Origin: Microbacterium limosum
GTDB taxonomy: Bacteria; Actinomycetota; Actinomycetes; Actinomycetales; Microbacteriaceae
Length of the DNA stretch: 64,000 bases
Assembly (NCBI RefSeq): GCF_036324365.1
Contig: NZ_CP137080.1
Span: forward strand, 2,356,001-2,420,000
Direction: 5' to 3'
Shown here: piece after piece, positions 1-9,820 of the stretch
Layout: every line of letters starts with the position of its first letter
How positions within the stretch are numbered: position 1 is the first letter of the stretch
Position numbers and translations under genes: made by a program
The notes under the pieces: model-generated
The model's input: only the letters and a program-made list of their open reading frames with translations
What the model was told of the DNA's origin: nothing
Database searches by the model: none

Positions 1-339
1 CTCTCGCGGGCGGCGGACATCGCCGGCCCCGATCGCACCCTCGTCCTCGTCAACGCCTACGCACCGCGCGACTGGATCCCCGGCGTCAACTCCGACCTCG
101 AGGCTTTCGCAGCGACCCGCGAGAACGTCGTCATCGCCGACTGGTCGGCCACGGCGGCGGCGCATACGGACCTGCTGGCGGGCGACCGCATCCACCCCGG
201 CCAGGCCGGTGGGCGACTCTTCGCCGAAACGGTCGCGTCGGCGGTGCAGGGAGCGGAGGACGCACGCGCCCAGAGGGAGTTCGAGCGCGCGCAGCTTCGC
301 TCCGCGCTCGCGACCCGCCTCGTCGTCGGCGACGAATAG
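1..339 (+). CDS. SGNH/OatA-like acyltransferase, C-terminal part only
   Basis: The window opens inside this gene, so only the last 112 codons are visible and the start lies to the left. The fragment ends an SGNH-hydrolase fold: the stretch GDRIHPGQAGG contains the D-x-x-H pair that supplies the last two catalytic residues in this family. The sequence before it (LVLVNAYAPRDW) fits the preceding SGNH block. In actinobacteria such domains usually sit at the C-terminus of membrane acyltransferase-3 proteins that O-acetylate cell-wall polymers; that larger architecture is inferred, since the membrane part is not visible. The gene converges on rplQ and the two share a strong hairpin terminator. The final residues form a short charged tail. 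Confidence 0.7.
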   Translation, partial: LSRAADIAGPDRTLVLVNAYAPRDWIPGVNSDLEAFAATRENVVIADWSATAAAHTDLLAGDRIHPGQAGGRLFAETVASAVQGAEDARAQREFERAQLRSALATRLVVGDE

Positions 340-357
340 TCCGCGGGCCGGCGCACG

Positions 358-404
358 ACAGAGGAGGGCCCGCGCTCCTCTCGGATGCGCGGGCCCTCCT
401 CTGT
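358..404. terminator. Bidirectional terminator between the SGNH gene and rplQ
   Basis: A perfect 17-bp inverted repeat (358-374 with 388-404) encloses a 13-nt loop in the gap between the two convergent genes. There is no clear T-run, as is common in high-GC actinobacteria. It probably ends both transcripts. Confidence 0.8.
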
Positions 405-418
405 GCGGAGGCCGACGA

Positions 419-964
419 TTACTTCTCGGCGTTCTCCTCGGCCACGACCTCGTCGGCCTGCTCGGACGCCACGGCGGCCTCCTCTGCTGCGGCCTGGTCG
501 GCGGCGGTCTCGCCCTCGGCCGGCGCCTCGGCGGGCTCGTCTGCCACGGGCTCCGCGGCGGGGGCGGCGACGGCGCTCTTCTTCGACGACTTCACCTTCG
601 GGGTGACGGGCTCGAGGACGAGCTCGATCACGGCCATGGGGGCGTTGTCGCCCTTGCGGTTCCCGACCTTCGTGATGCGCGTGTAGCCGCCTTCACGGTC
701 GGCCACGAGCGGCGCGATCTCGGTGAAGAGGACGTGCACGACCTCACGGTCGCCGATGACGCTCAGAACGCGGCGGCGCGCGTGCAGGTCGCCGCGCTTG
801 GCGAACGTGATCAGGCGCTCGGCGAGGGGCCGCAGGCGCTTCGCCTTCGTCTCCGTCGTCTTGATCGAGCGGTGCGTGAACAGGGCCGCCGCGAGGTTGG
901 CAAGCAGCAGGCGCTCGTGTGCGGGGCCGCCTCCGAGGCGGGGACCCTTCGTGGGCTTGGGCAT
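419..964 (-). CDS. rplQ: 50S ribosomal protein L17
   Basis: Large-subunit protein L17, the last gene of the infA-rpoA-type operon, 43 bp after rpoA. The conserved core starts [17 protein letters not shown] and carries the family stretch [22 protein letters not shown]. At 181 aa it is longer than the roughly 120-130 aa core. The extra length is a C-terminal tail of alternating Ala, Glu and Val from about residue 125 on, low in complexity and probably disordered. Such tails occur on several ribosomal proteins in this window. The gene is followed at once by the bidirectional terminator. Confidence 0.97.
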   Translation of the reverse strand: MPKPTKGPRLGGGPAHERLLLANLAAALFTHRSIKTTETKAKRLRPLAERLITFAKRGDLHARRRVLSVIGDREVVHVLFTEIAPLVADREGGYTRITKVGNRKGDNAPMAVIELVLEPVTPKVKSSKKSAVAAPAAEPVADEPAEAPAEGETAADQAAAEEAAVASEQADEVVAEENAEK

Positions 965-1007
965 TTCTCAGTTACTCCAGGGGTTCTCAGTCGGGTGTGC
1001 GGGCCGC

Positions 1008-1997
1008 TCAGGCGGTCTCGTCGTCGTAGCCGCCGTAGAAGGACGCACCGTCGAACCCGGGGACCGAGTCCTTCAGCGACAGGCCCAGCGAGACGAGCTT
1101 GTCGCGCACCTCGTCGACCGACTTCTGACCGAAGTTGCGGATGTTCATCAGCTGCGTCTCGGAGAGGGCGACCAGCTCCGAGACCGTGTTGATGCCCTCG
1201 CGCTTGAGGCAGTTGTACGAGCGGACCGACAGGTCGAGGTCCTCGATCGGCATCGACAGCTCGTTCGAGAGCACGGTCTCGACCGGCGCGGGGCCGATCT
1301 CGATGCCCTCGGCCTCCACGTTGAGCTCGCGGGCGAGACCGAAGAGCTCCGTGAGGGTGCGGCCGGCCGACGCGACGGCGTCGCGGGGCGCGATCGACGG
1401 CTTGGACTCGACGTCCAGCACGAGCTTGTCGAAGTCGGTGCGCTCGCCGGCACGCGTCGCCTCGACGCGGTAGCTCACCTTGAGCACGGGCGAGTAGATC
1501 GAGTCCACGGGGATCTGGCCGGCTTCGGCGTACTCGTTGCGGTTCTGGGTCGCCGAGACGTAGCCGCGGCCGCGCTCGATCGTCAGCTCGAGCTCGAACT
1601 TGGCGGTGTCGTTGAGCGTCGCGATGACGAGCTCCGGGTTGTGCACCTCGACGCCGGCCGGCGCGGAGATGTCGGCCGCCGTGACCTCGCCCGAACCGGT
1701 CTTGCGCAGGTAGGCGGTGATGGGCTCGTCGCGCTCCGAGGAGACGACGAGCTGCTTGATGTTGAGGATGATCTCGGTGACATCCTCCTTGACACCCGGG
1801 ATGGTGGTGAATTCGTGGAGCACGCCGTCGATGCGGATGCTCGTGACCGCCGCGCCGGGGATGGAGGACAGCAGGCTGCGGCGCAGCGCGTTGCCGATCG
1901 TGTAACCGAAGCCGGGCTCCAGCGGCTCGATGACGAACCGGCTGCGGAACTCCGAGATCTTCTCCTCGGTGAGGGTGGGACGCTGTGCGATGAGCAC
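1008..1997 (-). CDS. rpoA: DNA-directed RNA polymerase subunit alpha
   Basis: Alpha subunit of RNA polymerase, 329 aa, which dimerises to nucleate core assembly. The N-terminal dimerisation domain is recognisable from [23 protein letters not shown], and the C-terminal helix-hairpin-helix domain from [20 protein letters not shown]. The start is GTG, with AAAGGA upstream at a normal distance. It lies between rpsK (166-bp gap) and rplQ, the usual bacterial order. The acidic and aromatic C-terminus (GGYDDETA) is typical of the alpha tail in actinobacteria. Confidence 0.98.
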   Translation of the reverse strand: MLIAQRPTLTEEKISEFRSRFVIEPLEPGFGYTIGNALRRSLLSSIPGAAVTSIRIDGVLHEFTTIPGVKEDVTEIILNIKQLVVSSERDEPITAYLRKTGSGEVTAADISAPAGVEVHNPELVIATLNDTAKFELELTIERGRGYVSATQNRNEYAEAGQIPVDSIYSPVLKVSYRVEATRAGERTDFDKLVLDVESKPSIAPRDAVASAGRTLTELFGLARELNVEAEGIEIGPAPVETVLSNELSMPIEDLDLSVRSYNCLKREGINTVSELVALSETQLMNIRNFGQKSVDEVRDKLVSLGLSLKDSVPGFDGASFYGGYDDETA

Positions 1998-2163
1998 GGT
2001 GTGATCCTTTCGGCTAAGTGCCCGCTATATGACACTTATGGATGAGGTGTTGAGTTTTGCTCGGGCGGAGGCCCGGCCGCGGGGCGACCGTGGGCTGCCG
2101 CGGAAGATTCGCGGGGCGCGACGGCGGGGCCGGGACCGCCTCGCGGCATCCCGGCCCGGCACG

Positions 2164-2562
2164 TCAGACGCGGCGGCGCTTGGGGGGACGGCAGCCGTTG
2201 TGCGCCTGCGGCGTCACGTCCTGGATGGACCCGACCTCGAGGCCGGCGGCGGTCAGCGAGCGGATCGCGGTCTCGCGGCCCGAGCCGGGGCCCTTCACGA
2301 AGACGTCGACCTTCTTCACTCCGTGCTCCTGCGCCTGGCGGGCGGCGGACTCGGCCGCCATGCCGGCGGCGTACGGCGTCGACTTGCGCGAGCCCTTGAA
2401 GCCCACACCGCCCGAGGACGCCCAGCTGATGACGGCGCCCGACGGGTCGGTGATCGAGACGATCGTGTTGTTGAACGTCGACTTGATGTGGGCCTGGCCC
2501 ACCGCGATGTTCTTCTTCTCCTTGCGACGCGGCTTGCGCGCGGCGCTCTTGGCCTGTGCCAT
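2164..2562 (-). CDS. rpsK: 30S ribosomal protein S11
   Basis: Small-subunit platform protein S11, 132 aa, the usual length. Conserved blocks [22 protein letters not shown] and the C-terminal [16 protein letters not shown] are intact. The gene follows rpsM by 29 bp. The 166 bp between it and rpoA is the longest gap in this operon and holds no recognisable gene. Confidence 0.97.
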   Translation of the reverse strand: MAQAKSAARKPRRKEKKNIAVGQAHIKSTFNNTIVSITDPSGAVISWASSGGVGFKGSRKSTPYAAGMAAESAARQAQEHGVKKVDVFVKGPGSGRETAIRSLTAAGLEVGSIQDVTPQAHNGCRPPKRRRV

Positions 2563-2591
2563 GTGTCTTCTCTCCTAAACCTGGGGCGCGC

Positions 2592-2972
2592 TTACTTGCG
2601 GCCGGCCTTCTTCTTGCCGGCGACGGTGCGCTTGGGGCCCTTGCGGGTACGCGCGTTCGTCTTCGTGCGCTGGCCGCGCACGGGAAGGCCGCGGCGGTGG
2701 CGCAGGCCCTCGTAGGAGCCGATCTCGACCTTGCGGCGGATGTCGGCGGCGACCTCGCGGCGGAGGTCGCCCTCCACCTTGTAGGTGGCCTCGATGTGGT
2801 CGCGGAGGGCGACGAGCTGGTCGTCCGAGAGGTCCTTGACGCGGACGTCGGGATCGACGCCCGTCGCGGCGAGGATCTCGTTCGAGCGGGTACGGCCCAC
2901 GCCGTAGATGTAGGTCAGGGCGATGACCACGCGCTTATCGCGCGGGATGTCGACGCCGGCAAGACGTGCCAT
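2592..2972 (-). CDS. rpsM: 30S ribosomal protein S13
   Basis: Head protein S13, 126 aa, which contacts the P-site tRNA and the subunit bridge. It begins [20 protein letters not shown] and contains [20 protein letters not shown], the conserved C-terminal RNA-binding part, ending in a run of lysines. It sits between rpmJ (151 bp upstream) and rpsK, the normal order in this operon. Confidence 0.97.
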   Translation of the reverse strand: MARLAGVDIPRDKRVVIALTYIYGVGRTRSNEILAATGVDPDVRVKDLSDDQLVALRDHIEATYKVEGDLRREVAADIRRKVEIGSYEGLRHRRGLPVRGQRTKTNARTRKGPKRTVAGKKKAGRK

Positions 2973-3123
2973 GCGGCTCTCCTAGGAGTGTCGTGGAGGT
3001 GTGGAGCAGGATCGGTGCCCGGGCCTCCGCCCCGGGGTGTCCCCCGCACGGATGCGGGATCTGAAACTGCCGGATGTGTTGTGTTCAGTTGTCCGTGTGC
3101 GAGCCGCGACGAGCGCGGCGGCC

Positions 3124-3240
3124 TCAGCCCTGGCGCTGCTTGTGGCGCGGGTTGGACTTGCAGATCACCATGACGCGGCCGTGGCGACGGATCACCTTGC
3201 AGTGATCGCAGATCGGCTTGACCGAGGGGTTGACCTTCAT
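3124..3240 (-). CDS. rpmJ: 50S ribosomal protein L36
   Basis: A 38-codon gene found by reading the gap between infA and rpsM. It encodes [14 protein letters not shown]... with Cys11, Cys14, Cys27 and His33, the zinc-ribbon ligand set of the zinc-binding (C+) form of L36. It ends in the family-typical RHKQRQG. Position infA-rpmJ-rpsM is the standard arrangement. A zinc-free paralogue, if present, would have to be elsewhere in the genome. Confidence 0.96.
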   Translation of the reverse strand: MKVNPSVKPICDHCKVIRRHGRVMVICKSNPRHKQRQG

Positions 3241-3324
3241 GTGCTTCTCTTTCGCTGTCTTCGTGCCGTCGGGCCGTTCCGCGGGCGCGGAGCGGCGATG
3301 ACGGCCGTTACTTCTCGACCGGGT

Positions 3325-3546
3325 CTAGCGGTAGCGGTAGACGATGCGGCCGCGGGTGAGGTCGTAGGGCGAGAGCTCCACGACAACGCGGTCCTCGGGG
3401 ATGATGCGAATGTAGTTCTGCCGCATCTTTCCCGAGATCGTCGCGAGGACCTTGTGTCCGTTGCTCAACTCAACGCGGAACATCGCGTTGGGAAGCGCCT
3501 CGGAGATCACGCCCTCGATCTCGATGACACCGTCTTTCTTGGCCAT
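3325..3546 (-). CDS. infA: Translation initiation factor IF-1
   Basis: IF-1, a 73-aa OB-fold protein that binds the ribosomal A site during initiation. It starts [20 protein letters not shown] and ends [12 protein letters not shown], both characteristic. The reading frame stays open far upstream, but the family start, the internal methionine and the promoter at 3665-3693 fix the start at 3546. It is the first gene of infA-rpmJ-rpsM-rpsK-rpoA-rplQ. Confidence 0.97.
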   Translation of the reverse strand: MAKKDGVIEIEGVISEALPNAMFRVELSNGHKVLATISGKMRQNYIRIIPEDRVVVELSPYDLTRGRIVYRYR

Positions 3547-3564
3547 ACACTCGCTTACGCTGGG

Positions 3565-3580
3565 CAGACCGGTCGGTCTG
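3565..3580 (-). promoter_or_regulatory. Hairpin in the infA leader
   Basis: CAGACC / GGTCTG, a 6-bp stem with a 4-nt loop, lies 19 nt upstream of the infA start within the predicted leader of about 110 nt. It is close enough to the ribosome-binding region to affect access; no function is known to me. Confidence 0.4.
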
Positions 3581-3664
3581 CGGATGAATGGGATGGGTGG
3601 CGCCCCGCTCAGCTCGCCGTGTCGATCGGACACGCCGAGAGAAGGCGCAAGGCACCAAAGATCT

Positions 3665-3693
3665 ATGGTATCCCACGCGACCGGCCCTGTCCA
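3665..3693 (-). promoter_or_regulatory. Promoter of the infA-rpmJ-rpsM-rpsK-rpoA-rplQ operon
   Basis: On the minus strand, a -35 TGGACA (3693-3688), a 17-bp spacer and a -10 TACCAT (3670-3665). This is a good housekeeping-sigma promoter with an expected start near 3658. The -35 matches that of the rpoB promoter exactly. Confidence 0.75.
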
Positions 3694-3719
3694 CCGCTGC
3701 CGGTGGCGGGCGACCCGGT

Positions 3720-5603
3720 TCAGCGGCGGTTGCGGCGCCACCCGAGGATCGCAAGGGCGCCGCCCGCGACGAGCAAGGCGATCGCGACGACCCACAGCCA
3801 CCACGCGGGCGTCGACCCCGTGGGCGGCAGCGTCTGCTCGAAGACGTTCCGCACCGTCACGATCTGCTCGGATGCCGCGGCATCCGTCACGACGAACGAC
3901 GCCGGCGTGATGCTCGGCTCGCGCCACCATCCCCCCGCTCGCGATGGCGGCTCCGCCTGGGACACGGCGCAGGTCGCGCCGATCGGCGCGGCGAACGGCC
4001 CCGCGCGACCCTCGCCGGCCGTCGCCCACGATCCGGCCGCGACGACCGATCCCGCGACCTCGCACGCCCACACCCCGGAGAACGCCGCAGCCGCGGCATC
4101 CGTCCCCCCTCCGCCCGAGACGGACGTGACGATAGCGAAACCGGAGACCGCCACCGCGTTGGTGACCGTCAGGGAGACCTGCGGGACACCGGTCGGCGGC
4201 GGCACGACGAACGTGACAGGCTCTCCGGCCGGCGTCCCGTCGACGCTCCACGCCGGGTCCCGCCATGCGAAGCCGGCAGGCAGGGCCGAGGCGAGCTCGG
4301 CCACGGTGCACGCCGACCCCACCGGCAGGCCCTCTACGCGGACGGGCTCCGCGGGCGTGACGGTCCACACCTCGAGTCGGACACCGAGCCGGCCCGGGAC
4401 CTCGCACGAGACGAGGCCCGAGAAGCGCGCGTCGGGCGGCACGAACCCGGCCCCGTCGCCGAGCAGCTTGCGCACATCGACGTGTCCCTCGTCGAGCGGG
4501 GGGATCGGTGGAGTCACCTCGCACTCGAAAGGCGGCAGGACGAACGGGTAGTTGTGCAGCTCGTTGCCGACGCCGTCGACGATGAGGTCGCCGCCGACGT
4601 AGACCCGCCCGTTCGCCGACGCGGTGATCCGGGCGGAGCCGGCCGGCACCAGCAGCGATCCGAGCACCTGGCTCGAGCCGGCGATGTCCACCTGCCCCGC
4701 GTCCGGGAGGTTCCACAGCGTACTGGCCGCGACGGCGCCGAACAGCGGCGACGTCAGGTCGTCGGCGCGTACGCCGTCGTCGGCGTAGTAGGTGTGCAGC
4801 ATCGTGACCGGGCCGGAACCGGTGACCGTGATGATCACGGCGGCATCCGAAGCGATGTCCTCGAAATAGATCTCGGAGACGGCGTTCGCCTGCGAGCCGG
4901 TGATCGTGAACATCTCGGTCGCCCCCGCGGCGCCGGACCCCGTGAACGTCACCCGGTTGCCCGAGACCGCGCCGGGGGTGGCTGCCGCGGCCGCCCAGGC
5001 CGCCGACTGAGTCGCCATCGCCCCGCCCCACGCGGCGAAGACGCCGAGCGCGTCGGCTGCTCCGAGACCGGCGTGCAGTCCGCCGTTGTTGAGCTCGTAG
5101 CGCGGCGACGGGAACGCGGGCGACGCGGACCCACCGACCTCGACGTTGCCACCCAGAAGGGTCGTCCCGGCGTCGTCGAAAGCGAGAGCACCGACATCCA
5201 GCACCGTCGTCGGCCCGACCATCAGGTCGCCGCCCACGAGCAGCATCTCGTCGCCGGAACTCGGCCGCACGTTGGATCCGACGCCGACCGAGCCGACGTT
5301 GACGCGACCGCTCTCGCGGGTGAATGCCGCGTCGCCCGTCACCACGACGAGACCCTCGATCTCGGCCGCGGAGCCCTCGGCGCGCAGATCGCCGCCCACG
5401 AACACCGAGACGTTGTTGTCCGTCCACAGCTCGTTGGTGTTGCCGGGCGGGGGGAGGGTTCCGTCGGGGCACTCCCCCGGCACGGCGTGCGCCGTCGGGG
5501 CGGATGCCGGGGCCGCCGCCCACACGCCTCCCACGCCCGCCGCGAGGGCGACCGCCATCGCGGCGCCCACCGCTCGTCGTGCCCGCGTCGTGGCGTGCGG
5601 CAT
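3720..5603 (-). CDS. LPXTG-type choice-of-anchor A surface protein
   Basis: A predicted wall-anchored surface protein of 627 aa. It has a Sec signal peptide (about residues 1-35, ending APASA), then a choice-of-anchor A domain (about 40-350). That domain shows repeated beta-strand units ([28 protein letters not shown]) and the family ending GNELHNYPF. Two DUF5979-like beta domains follow (about 370-580). The C-terminus is LPPTG at 592-596, a hydrophobic helix and RRNRR, a sortase sorting signal. It follows the DsbA-like gene by 43 bp and precedes infA; a TAACGT -10-like box lies in that gap. The molecular function of choice-of-anchor A domains is not established, though adhesion is plausible. 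Confidence 0.85.
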   Translation of the reverse strand: MPHATTRARRAVGAAMAVALAAGVGGVWAAAPASAPTAHAVPGECPDGTLPPPGNTNELWTDNNVSVFVGGDLRAEGSAAEIEGLVVVTGDAAFTRESGRVNVGSVGVGSNVRPSSGDEMLLVGGDLMVGPTTVLDVGALAFDDAGTTLLGGNVEVGGSASPAFPSPRYELNNGGLHAGLGAADALGVFAAWGGAMATQSAAWAAAAATPGAVSGNRVTFTGSGAAGATEMFTITGSQANAVSEIYFEDIASDAAVIITVTGSGPVTMLHTYYADDGVRADDLTSPLFGAVAASTLWNLPDAGQVDIAGSSQVLGSLLVPAGSARITASANGRVYVGGDLIVDGVGNELHNYPFVLPPFECEVTPPIPPLDEGHVDVRKLLGDGAGFVPPDARFSGLVSCEVPGRLGVRLEVWTVTPAEPVRVEGLPVGSACTVAELASALPAGFAWRDPAWSVDGTPAGEPVTFVVPPPTGVPQVSLTVTNAVAVSGFAIVTSVSGGGGTDAAAAAFSGVWACEVAGSVVAAGSWATAGEGRAGPFAAPIGATCAVSQAEPPSRAGGWWREPSITPASFVVTDAAASEQIVTVRNVFEQTLPPTGSTPAWWLWVVAIALLVAGGALAILGWRRNRR

Positions 5604-5646
5604 CCGCGCCCCCTTCGTCGGGGCTTACGTTAGCGCACGGGCGGAT

Positions 5647-6327
5647 TCAGCCCAGGCGGGCGACGATGTCGGCCTGCGGGTCGCCGGTGAGCTGGATCCG
5701 CTCGCCATCGACGACGACCGTCGGCGTGCCGCGACCGCCGTTCTCGTCCGCGGGCATCTCCCGTGTCATCGCGGCCACGAAGCGATCGTAGGTGCGCTCA
5801 GTGACGCACGCGTCGATGCCCGTCGCTCCCGCTTTCTCCGCGATCTCGATGATCTGCTCGTCGGTCAGGCCGGCGGAACCCTCTGCGGGCTGGTTCTCGT
5901 ACATCGCCTGGACGAAGGGCGAGACCGCCTCGGGCGAGCTCTCGGCGACGCAGTAGAGAGCGTTGGCGGCGCGCGTGGAGTAGTCGGTTCCCTGCGAATA
6001 GCGGTCGAGGATCGCGACGGGGTGGTACTCGAGCGTGATCGACCCGTCGTCGACGAGCCCTGCGAGGGTCTCCCCGTAGATCTGCTCGAACTGCTTGCAG
6101 ATGGGGCACATGAAGTCGATGTAGGTCGCGACGACGTCCTCGCCCTCGCCCACCGAGATCGCCCCGGTCTCCGCGTTCACGATGTCGGACTCGGGCGCCG
6201 GCCCCGCCGACGTCGCGCTGCTGTTGATCCACACGACGGCGACCGCCGCGACCACGAGCACGGCCACGACGCCGACCGAGATCCAGATCGCGAACCAGTT
6301 CGTCTTCTTGCCCGCGGCAGCGGCCAT
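5647..6327 (-). CDS. Membrane-anchored DsbA-like thiol oxidoreductase
   Basis: A 226-aa protein with one N-terminal membrane helix (about residues 11-33) and an extracytoplasmic thioredoxin-fold domain of the DsbA type. The active-site motif is C74-P-I-C77 in YIDFMCPICKQFE. The cis-proline strand is GRGTPTVVVDGERI near the C-terminus. It most likely oxidises or shuffles disulfides in exported proteins. A GGGAGGG ribosome site precedes the ATG. It is the fourth gene of secY-adk-map-dsbA-like, 22 bp after map, so its expression is probably tied to export capacity. The downstream gene encodes an exported surface protein, though that protein has few cysteines. Confidence 0.88.
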   Translation of the reverse strand: MAAAAGKKTNWFAIWISVGVVAVLVVAAVAVVWINSSATSAGPAPESDIVNAETGAISVGEGEDVVATYIDFMCPICKQFEQIYGETLAGLVDDGSITLEYHPVAILDRYSQGTDYSTRAANALYCVAESSPEAVSPFVQAMYENQPAEGSAGLTDEQIIEIAEKAGATGIDACVTERTYDRFVAAMTREMPADENGGRGTPTVVVDGERIQLTGDPQADIVARLG

Positions 6328-6349
6328 GTCATCCCTCCCGAGGACTTCT

Positions 6350-7195
6350 TCAGCTGATCGGCACCGGCGTGATGCCGAACGGCTCCAGGCCCGCGGCCCC
6401 GCCGTCGTGCGCCGTCAGCACCCAGATTCCGCCATCATGCACGGCGACGCTGTGCTCCCAGTGGGAGCCGGACGAGCCGTCCACCGTCGAGACCGTCCAG
6501 TCGTCGTCCTCGACGAGCGTCGCGGGGTCGCCGTCGACGACCATCGGCTCGATCGCCACGGCCAGACCGGGCTTGACCTCGGCGCCGCGGTCGGCGACGC
6601 GGTAGTTGAATACGGGGGGCGATTCGTGCATCTTGCGACCGATGCCGTGACCCACGTAGTCCTGCAGGATGCCGTAGCTCCGGCCGCTCTCGGCGCCGCG
6701 GTCCTCGATGTAGCCCTGGATCGCGGCCCCGACCTCACCGAGGAAGCGCGCCGACGCGAGCGCCGCGATGCCGGCCCAGAGCGAACCCTCGGTGACGCTG
6801 GAGAGCGCCTCGCGCCGGGCCACGAGCTCGGGGCGGTCGGGGTCGGGCAGGACGATCGTGAACGCCGAGTCCCCGTTCCACCCCTCGAACTCCGCGCCCG
6901 CGTCGATCGAGAGGATGTCACCGGGCTCCAGGACACGCGTGCCGGGGATGCCGTGGACGACCTGCTCGTTGACCGACGCGCACACGGTGTGTCGGTATCC
7001 GCGCACGAGCTGGAAGTTCGAGCGCGCACCGGCGCCGGTGATGACGGCGGACGCCGCGGCATCCAGCTCGAGGGTCGTCACGCCCGGGGCGGCCAGCCGG
7101 CGCACCGCCTCGAGCGCGTCGGCCGTGATCCGGCCGGGTCGCACCATCGCCCGCAGCTGCGCGGGGGACTTGTAGATCGAGCGTCGCAGGCCCAC
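6350..7195 (-). CDS. map: Methionine aminopeptidase, type I
   Basis: Removes the initiator methionine from nascent proteins; a two-metal enzyme, 281 aa. The pita-bread fold is recognisable. LSIDAGAEFEGWNGDSAFT carries the two metal-binding aspartates, YVGHGIGRKMHESPPV the metal-binding and catalytic histidines, and AIEPMV and EHSVAVHDGG the last metal ligands. The start is GTG, one base after the adk stop, so translation is coupled. The order secY-adk-map is the common bacterial arrangement. Confidence 0.96.
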   Translation of the reverse strand: MGLRRSIYKSPAQLRAMVRPGRITADALEAVRRLAAPGVTTLELDAAASAVITGAGARSNFQLVRGYRHTVCASVNEQVVHGIPGTRVLEPGDILSIDAGAEFEGWNGDSAFTIVLPDPDRPELVARREALSSVTEGSLWAGIAALASARFLGEVGAAIQGYIEDRGAESGRSYGILQDYVGHGIGRKMHESPPVFNYRVADRGAEVKPGLAVAIEPMVVDGDPATLVEDDDWTVSTVDGSSGSHWEHSVAVHDGGIWVLTAHDGGAAGLEPFGITPVPIS

Positions 7196-7196
7196 G

Positions 7197-7802
7197 TCAG
7201 GCGGCGGCCCGGCGGGCGAGCCCGCGCGCCTCGAGCGCGGCGAAGATGCGCTCGGTGATCTCCTCGAGCGAGCCGACGCCGTCGATCGTGTCCACGATCC
7301 CCCGCTCGCGGTAGACGCCGAGGATCGGGGCGGTCTCGTTCTCGTAGATGTCGAGACGCTTGGCGATCACCTCTTCGGTGTCGTCGGTGCGTCCCTGCTC
7401 GGCGGCGCGCAGCTTCAGTCGCTCGATGCTCTCCCGGCGGGGGACGTCGAGCTCGATGACGGCGTCGAGCGCCTCGCCCCGGCCCGAGAGGAAGTCGTCC
7501 AGGTGCGCGACCTGGCCGAGATTGCGCGGATAGCCGTCGAGAAGGAAGCCGGAGGCCGCATCCGGCTGCGTGAGCCGGTCGCGGACGATCTCGCTCGTCA
7601 GCTCGTCGGGAACGAGGTTGCCCGCCTCCACGATCTGCTGCACGCGCCGGCCGAGCTCGGTTCCCTCGCTGATGTTGGCCCGGAAGACATCTCCGGTCGA
7701 GACGACCGGGATCTCGTAGGCCTCGCCGACGAGGACCCCCTGGGTCCCTTTGCCGGAGCCCTGCGGGCCGACGATCAGGAAACGTGCGGAGGTCTGCGTC
7801 AT
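7197..7802 (-). CDS. adk: Adenylate kinase
   Basis: Interconverts ATP, AMP and ADP; 201 aa. The P-loop is GPQGSGKGTQG near the N-terminus. STGDVFRANI and DGYPRNLGQ are the AMP-binding and family-signature blocks. The LID is short, with no zinc cysteines, as is usual for actinobacterial enzymes. The start is set by an ATGA overlap with the secY stop (4 nt), which implies translational coupling. Confidence 0.97.
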   Translation of the reverse strand: MTQTSARFLIVGPQGSGKGTQGVLVGEAYEIPVVSTGDVFRANISEGTELGRRVQQIVEAGNLVPDELTSEIVRDRLTQPDAASGFLLDGYPRNLGQVAHLDDFLSGRGEALDAVIELDVPRRESIERLKLRAAEQGRTDDTEEVIAKRLDIYENETAPILGVYRERGIVDTIDGVGSLEEITERIFAALEARGLARRAAA

Positions 7803-9121
7803 CGGAGGAGCCCTTCGTAGTGGCGCTGCTGCAGCTGCGCGTCGATCTGCTTGACGGTCTCGAGACCCACGCCCACGATGATGAGGATCGAGGCGCCCCC
7901 GAACGGGAAGTTCTGGTTGGCGTCGACCGTGGCGAGCGCGATGAGCGGCAGCAGGGCGATGAGACCGAGGTAGATCGAGCCCGGCAGCGTGATGCGCGTG
8001 AGCACGTAGTCGAGGTACTCGGCGGTGGGGCGACCCGCCCGGATGCCGGGGATGAAACCGCCGTAGCGCTTCATGTTGTCGGCGACCTCGACCGGGTTGA
8101 AGGTGATCGCGACGTAGAAGTACGTGAAGCCGATGATGAGGAGGAAGTAGACCGCCATGTAGAGCGGGTGATCGCCGGTGGTGAAGTACTGCGAGATCCA
8201 CACGACCCAGCCCGCGGGCTCCTCGCCGACGGCCGGCTGGTTGAACTGAGCCAGCAGGGCGGGGATGTACAGCAGCGAGGAGGCGAAGATGACGGGCACG
8301 ACGCCGGCCATGTTCACCTTGATCGGGATGTATGTGTTGGTGCCGCCGTACGTGCGCCGGCCCACCATGCGCTTGGCGTACTGCACGGGGATGCGCCGCT
8401 GCGACTGCTCGACGAAGACGACGAGCGCGACGACCACGATTCCGATCGCCAGCACGAGGAGGAAGGTCTCGAAGCCGCGCGCCTGCCAGATCCCCCACAT
8501 CGCGGCGGGGAACGTCGCGGCGATCGAGGTGAAGATCAGCAGCGACATGCCGTTGCCGACCCCCCGCTCGGTGACGAGCTCCGCGAACCACATGATGAGG
8601 CCGGTGCCCGCCGTCATCGTGATGATCATGAGCAGCTGGGCCCACCAGGCCTCGTTGGTCAGCAGCTGGTCGCATGCGGCGACGCCGGTGTTGCCGAAGA
8701 GCTGCCCGCTGCGGGCGACCGTGACGAGCGTCGTCGACTGCAGGAGCGCGAGGGCGATCGTGAGGTAGCGCGTGTACTGCGTGAGGCGGGCCTGGCCGGC
8801 CTGACCCTCCTTGTGCAGCGTCTCGAAGTGCGGGATCACGACGCGCAGCAGCTGCGTGATGATCGTCGCCGTGATGTACGGCATGACGCCGAGCGCGAAG
8901 ATCGACAGCTGCAGCAGCGCACCGCCCGAGAAGAGGTTGACGAGCGAGAGCAGGCCCTCGGTCCCCTCGTTCTGCCCGATGCACGACTGCACGTTCACGA
9001 AGTCGACGAACGGCGTCGGCACGTGCGCACCGAGACGGTAGAGCACGATGATGCCCAGGGTGAAGGCGATCTTCCGGCGCAGATCGGGTGTGCGGAAGAC
9101 GCGCGCGATTGCGCTGAACAA
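7799..9121 (-). CDS. secY: Protein translocase subunit SecY
   Basis: Channel-forming subunit of the SecYEG translocon, 440 aa with ten predicted membrane helices. Family blocks include RRKIAFTLGIIVLYRLGAHVP at the N-terminus, GNGMSLLIF, and the cytoplasmic loop with RRTYGGTNTYIPIKVNMAGV. The start is TTG, supported by AGGAGG seven bases upstream. A terminator separates it from rplO, so secY-adk-map probably has its own promoter; the only candidate I see is a TACCCT -10-like box at 9173-9178 without a good -35. Confidence 0.96.
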   Translation of the reverse strand: MFSAIARVFRTPDLRRKIAFTLGIIVLYRLGAHVPTPFVDFVNVQSCIGQNEGTEGLLSLVNLFSGGALLQLSIFALGVMPYITATIITQLLRVVIPHFETLHKEGQAGQARLTQYTRYLTIALALLQSTTLVTVARSGQLFGNTGVAACDQLLTNEAWWAQLLMIITMTAGTGLIMWFAELVTERGVGNGMSLLIFTSIAATFPAAMWGIWQARGFETFLLVLAIGIVVVALVVFVEQSQRRIPVQYAKRMVGRRTYGGTNTYIPIKVNMAGVVPVIFASSLLYIPALLAQFNQPAVGEEPAGWVVWISQYFTTGDHPLYMAVYFLLIIGFTYFYVAITFNPVEVADNMKRYGGFIPGIRAGRPTAEYLDYVLTRITLPGSIYLGLIALLPLIALATVDANQNFPFGGASILIIVGVGLETVKQIDAQLQQRHYEGLLR

Positions 9122-9230
9122 GAAGGATCCTCCTGAAGGGGAATGAGGCCGCCCGCGGGACGGCCAAGCACCAGGGTAGCCCAGGGTCGCTCGCGGGGCG
9201 TATCCCGACCGGCGACAGCAGTCCCGGACG

Positions 9231-9265
9231 ACGAAAGGGCCGGAGGATTCCCCCGGCCCTTTCGT
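9231..9265 (-). terminator. Terminator after rplO
   Basis: A perfect 13-bp stem (9231-9243 with 9253-9265) closes just downstream of the rplO stop. It ends the S10-spc transcript before secY. Confidence 0.75.
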
Positions 9266-9271
9266 GCGTGG

Positions 9272-9820
9272 TTACTTGACGCTGCCGCCCGCGGCGACGA
9301 TCTTCTGCTCGGCGGAGCCGGAGACCTTGTCGACCGTCACGGTGAGCTTGACGGCGATGTCGCCGTCGCCCAGCACCTTGACCTTCTCGTTCTTGCGAAC
9401 GGCGCCCTTGGCGACGAGGTCGGCCACGGTCACGTCGCCGCCACTCGGGTAGAGCTCCGCGAGCTTGGCGAGGTTGACCACCTGGTACTCGACGCGGAAC
9501 GGGTTCTTGAACCCGCGCAGCTTCGGGGTGCGCATGTGCAGCGGCATCTGCCCGCCCTCGAACCCGACGCGCACGGTGTTGCGGGCCTTCGTGCCCTTCG
9601 TGCCGCGACCGGCGGTCTTGCCCTTCGAGCCCTCTCCACGACCCACGCGGGTCTTGGCGGTGTTGGCTCCGGGCACCGGACGCAGGTGGTGCACCTTCAG
9701 CACACCGGGACGCGTCGTGGCCTGGGCGGGTGCCTTGTCGGCCTTGGCGGGGGCCTTCTTCGCCGCCGGCTTCGTGGCGGGCGCAGCCGCCTCGGCCGCA
9801 GCCTTGTCGTTCTCAGCCAT
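9272..9820 (-). CDS. rplO: 50S ribosomal protein L15
   Basis: Large-subunit assembly protein L15, 182 aa. The core motif is [20 protein letters not shown], followed by a Gly/Lys-rich loop. A lineage-type N-terminal extension of about 35 residues, almost all Ala, Lys and Pro, precedes the core. The ATG shares one base with the rpmD stop (TGATG). It is the last gene before the terminator at 9231-9265. Confidence 0.97.
   Translation of the reverse strand: MAENDKAAAEAAAPATKPAAKKAPAKADKAPAQATTRPGVLKVHHLRPVPGANTAKTRVGRGEGSKGKTAGRGTKGTKARNTVRVGFEGGQMPLHMRTPKLRGFKNPFRVEYQVVNLAKLAELYPSGGDVTVADLVAKGAVRKNEKVKVLGDGDIAVKLTVTVDKVSGSAEQKIVAAGGSVK

Noticed and set aside
3325..5523. A 732-codon minus-strand frame that ends in infA
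   Set aside because: Only the last 73 codons are a protein (IF-1). The rest is an out-of-phase reading of the choice-of-anchor A gene.
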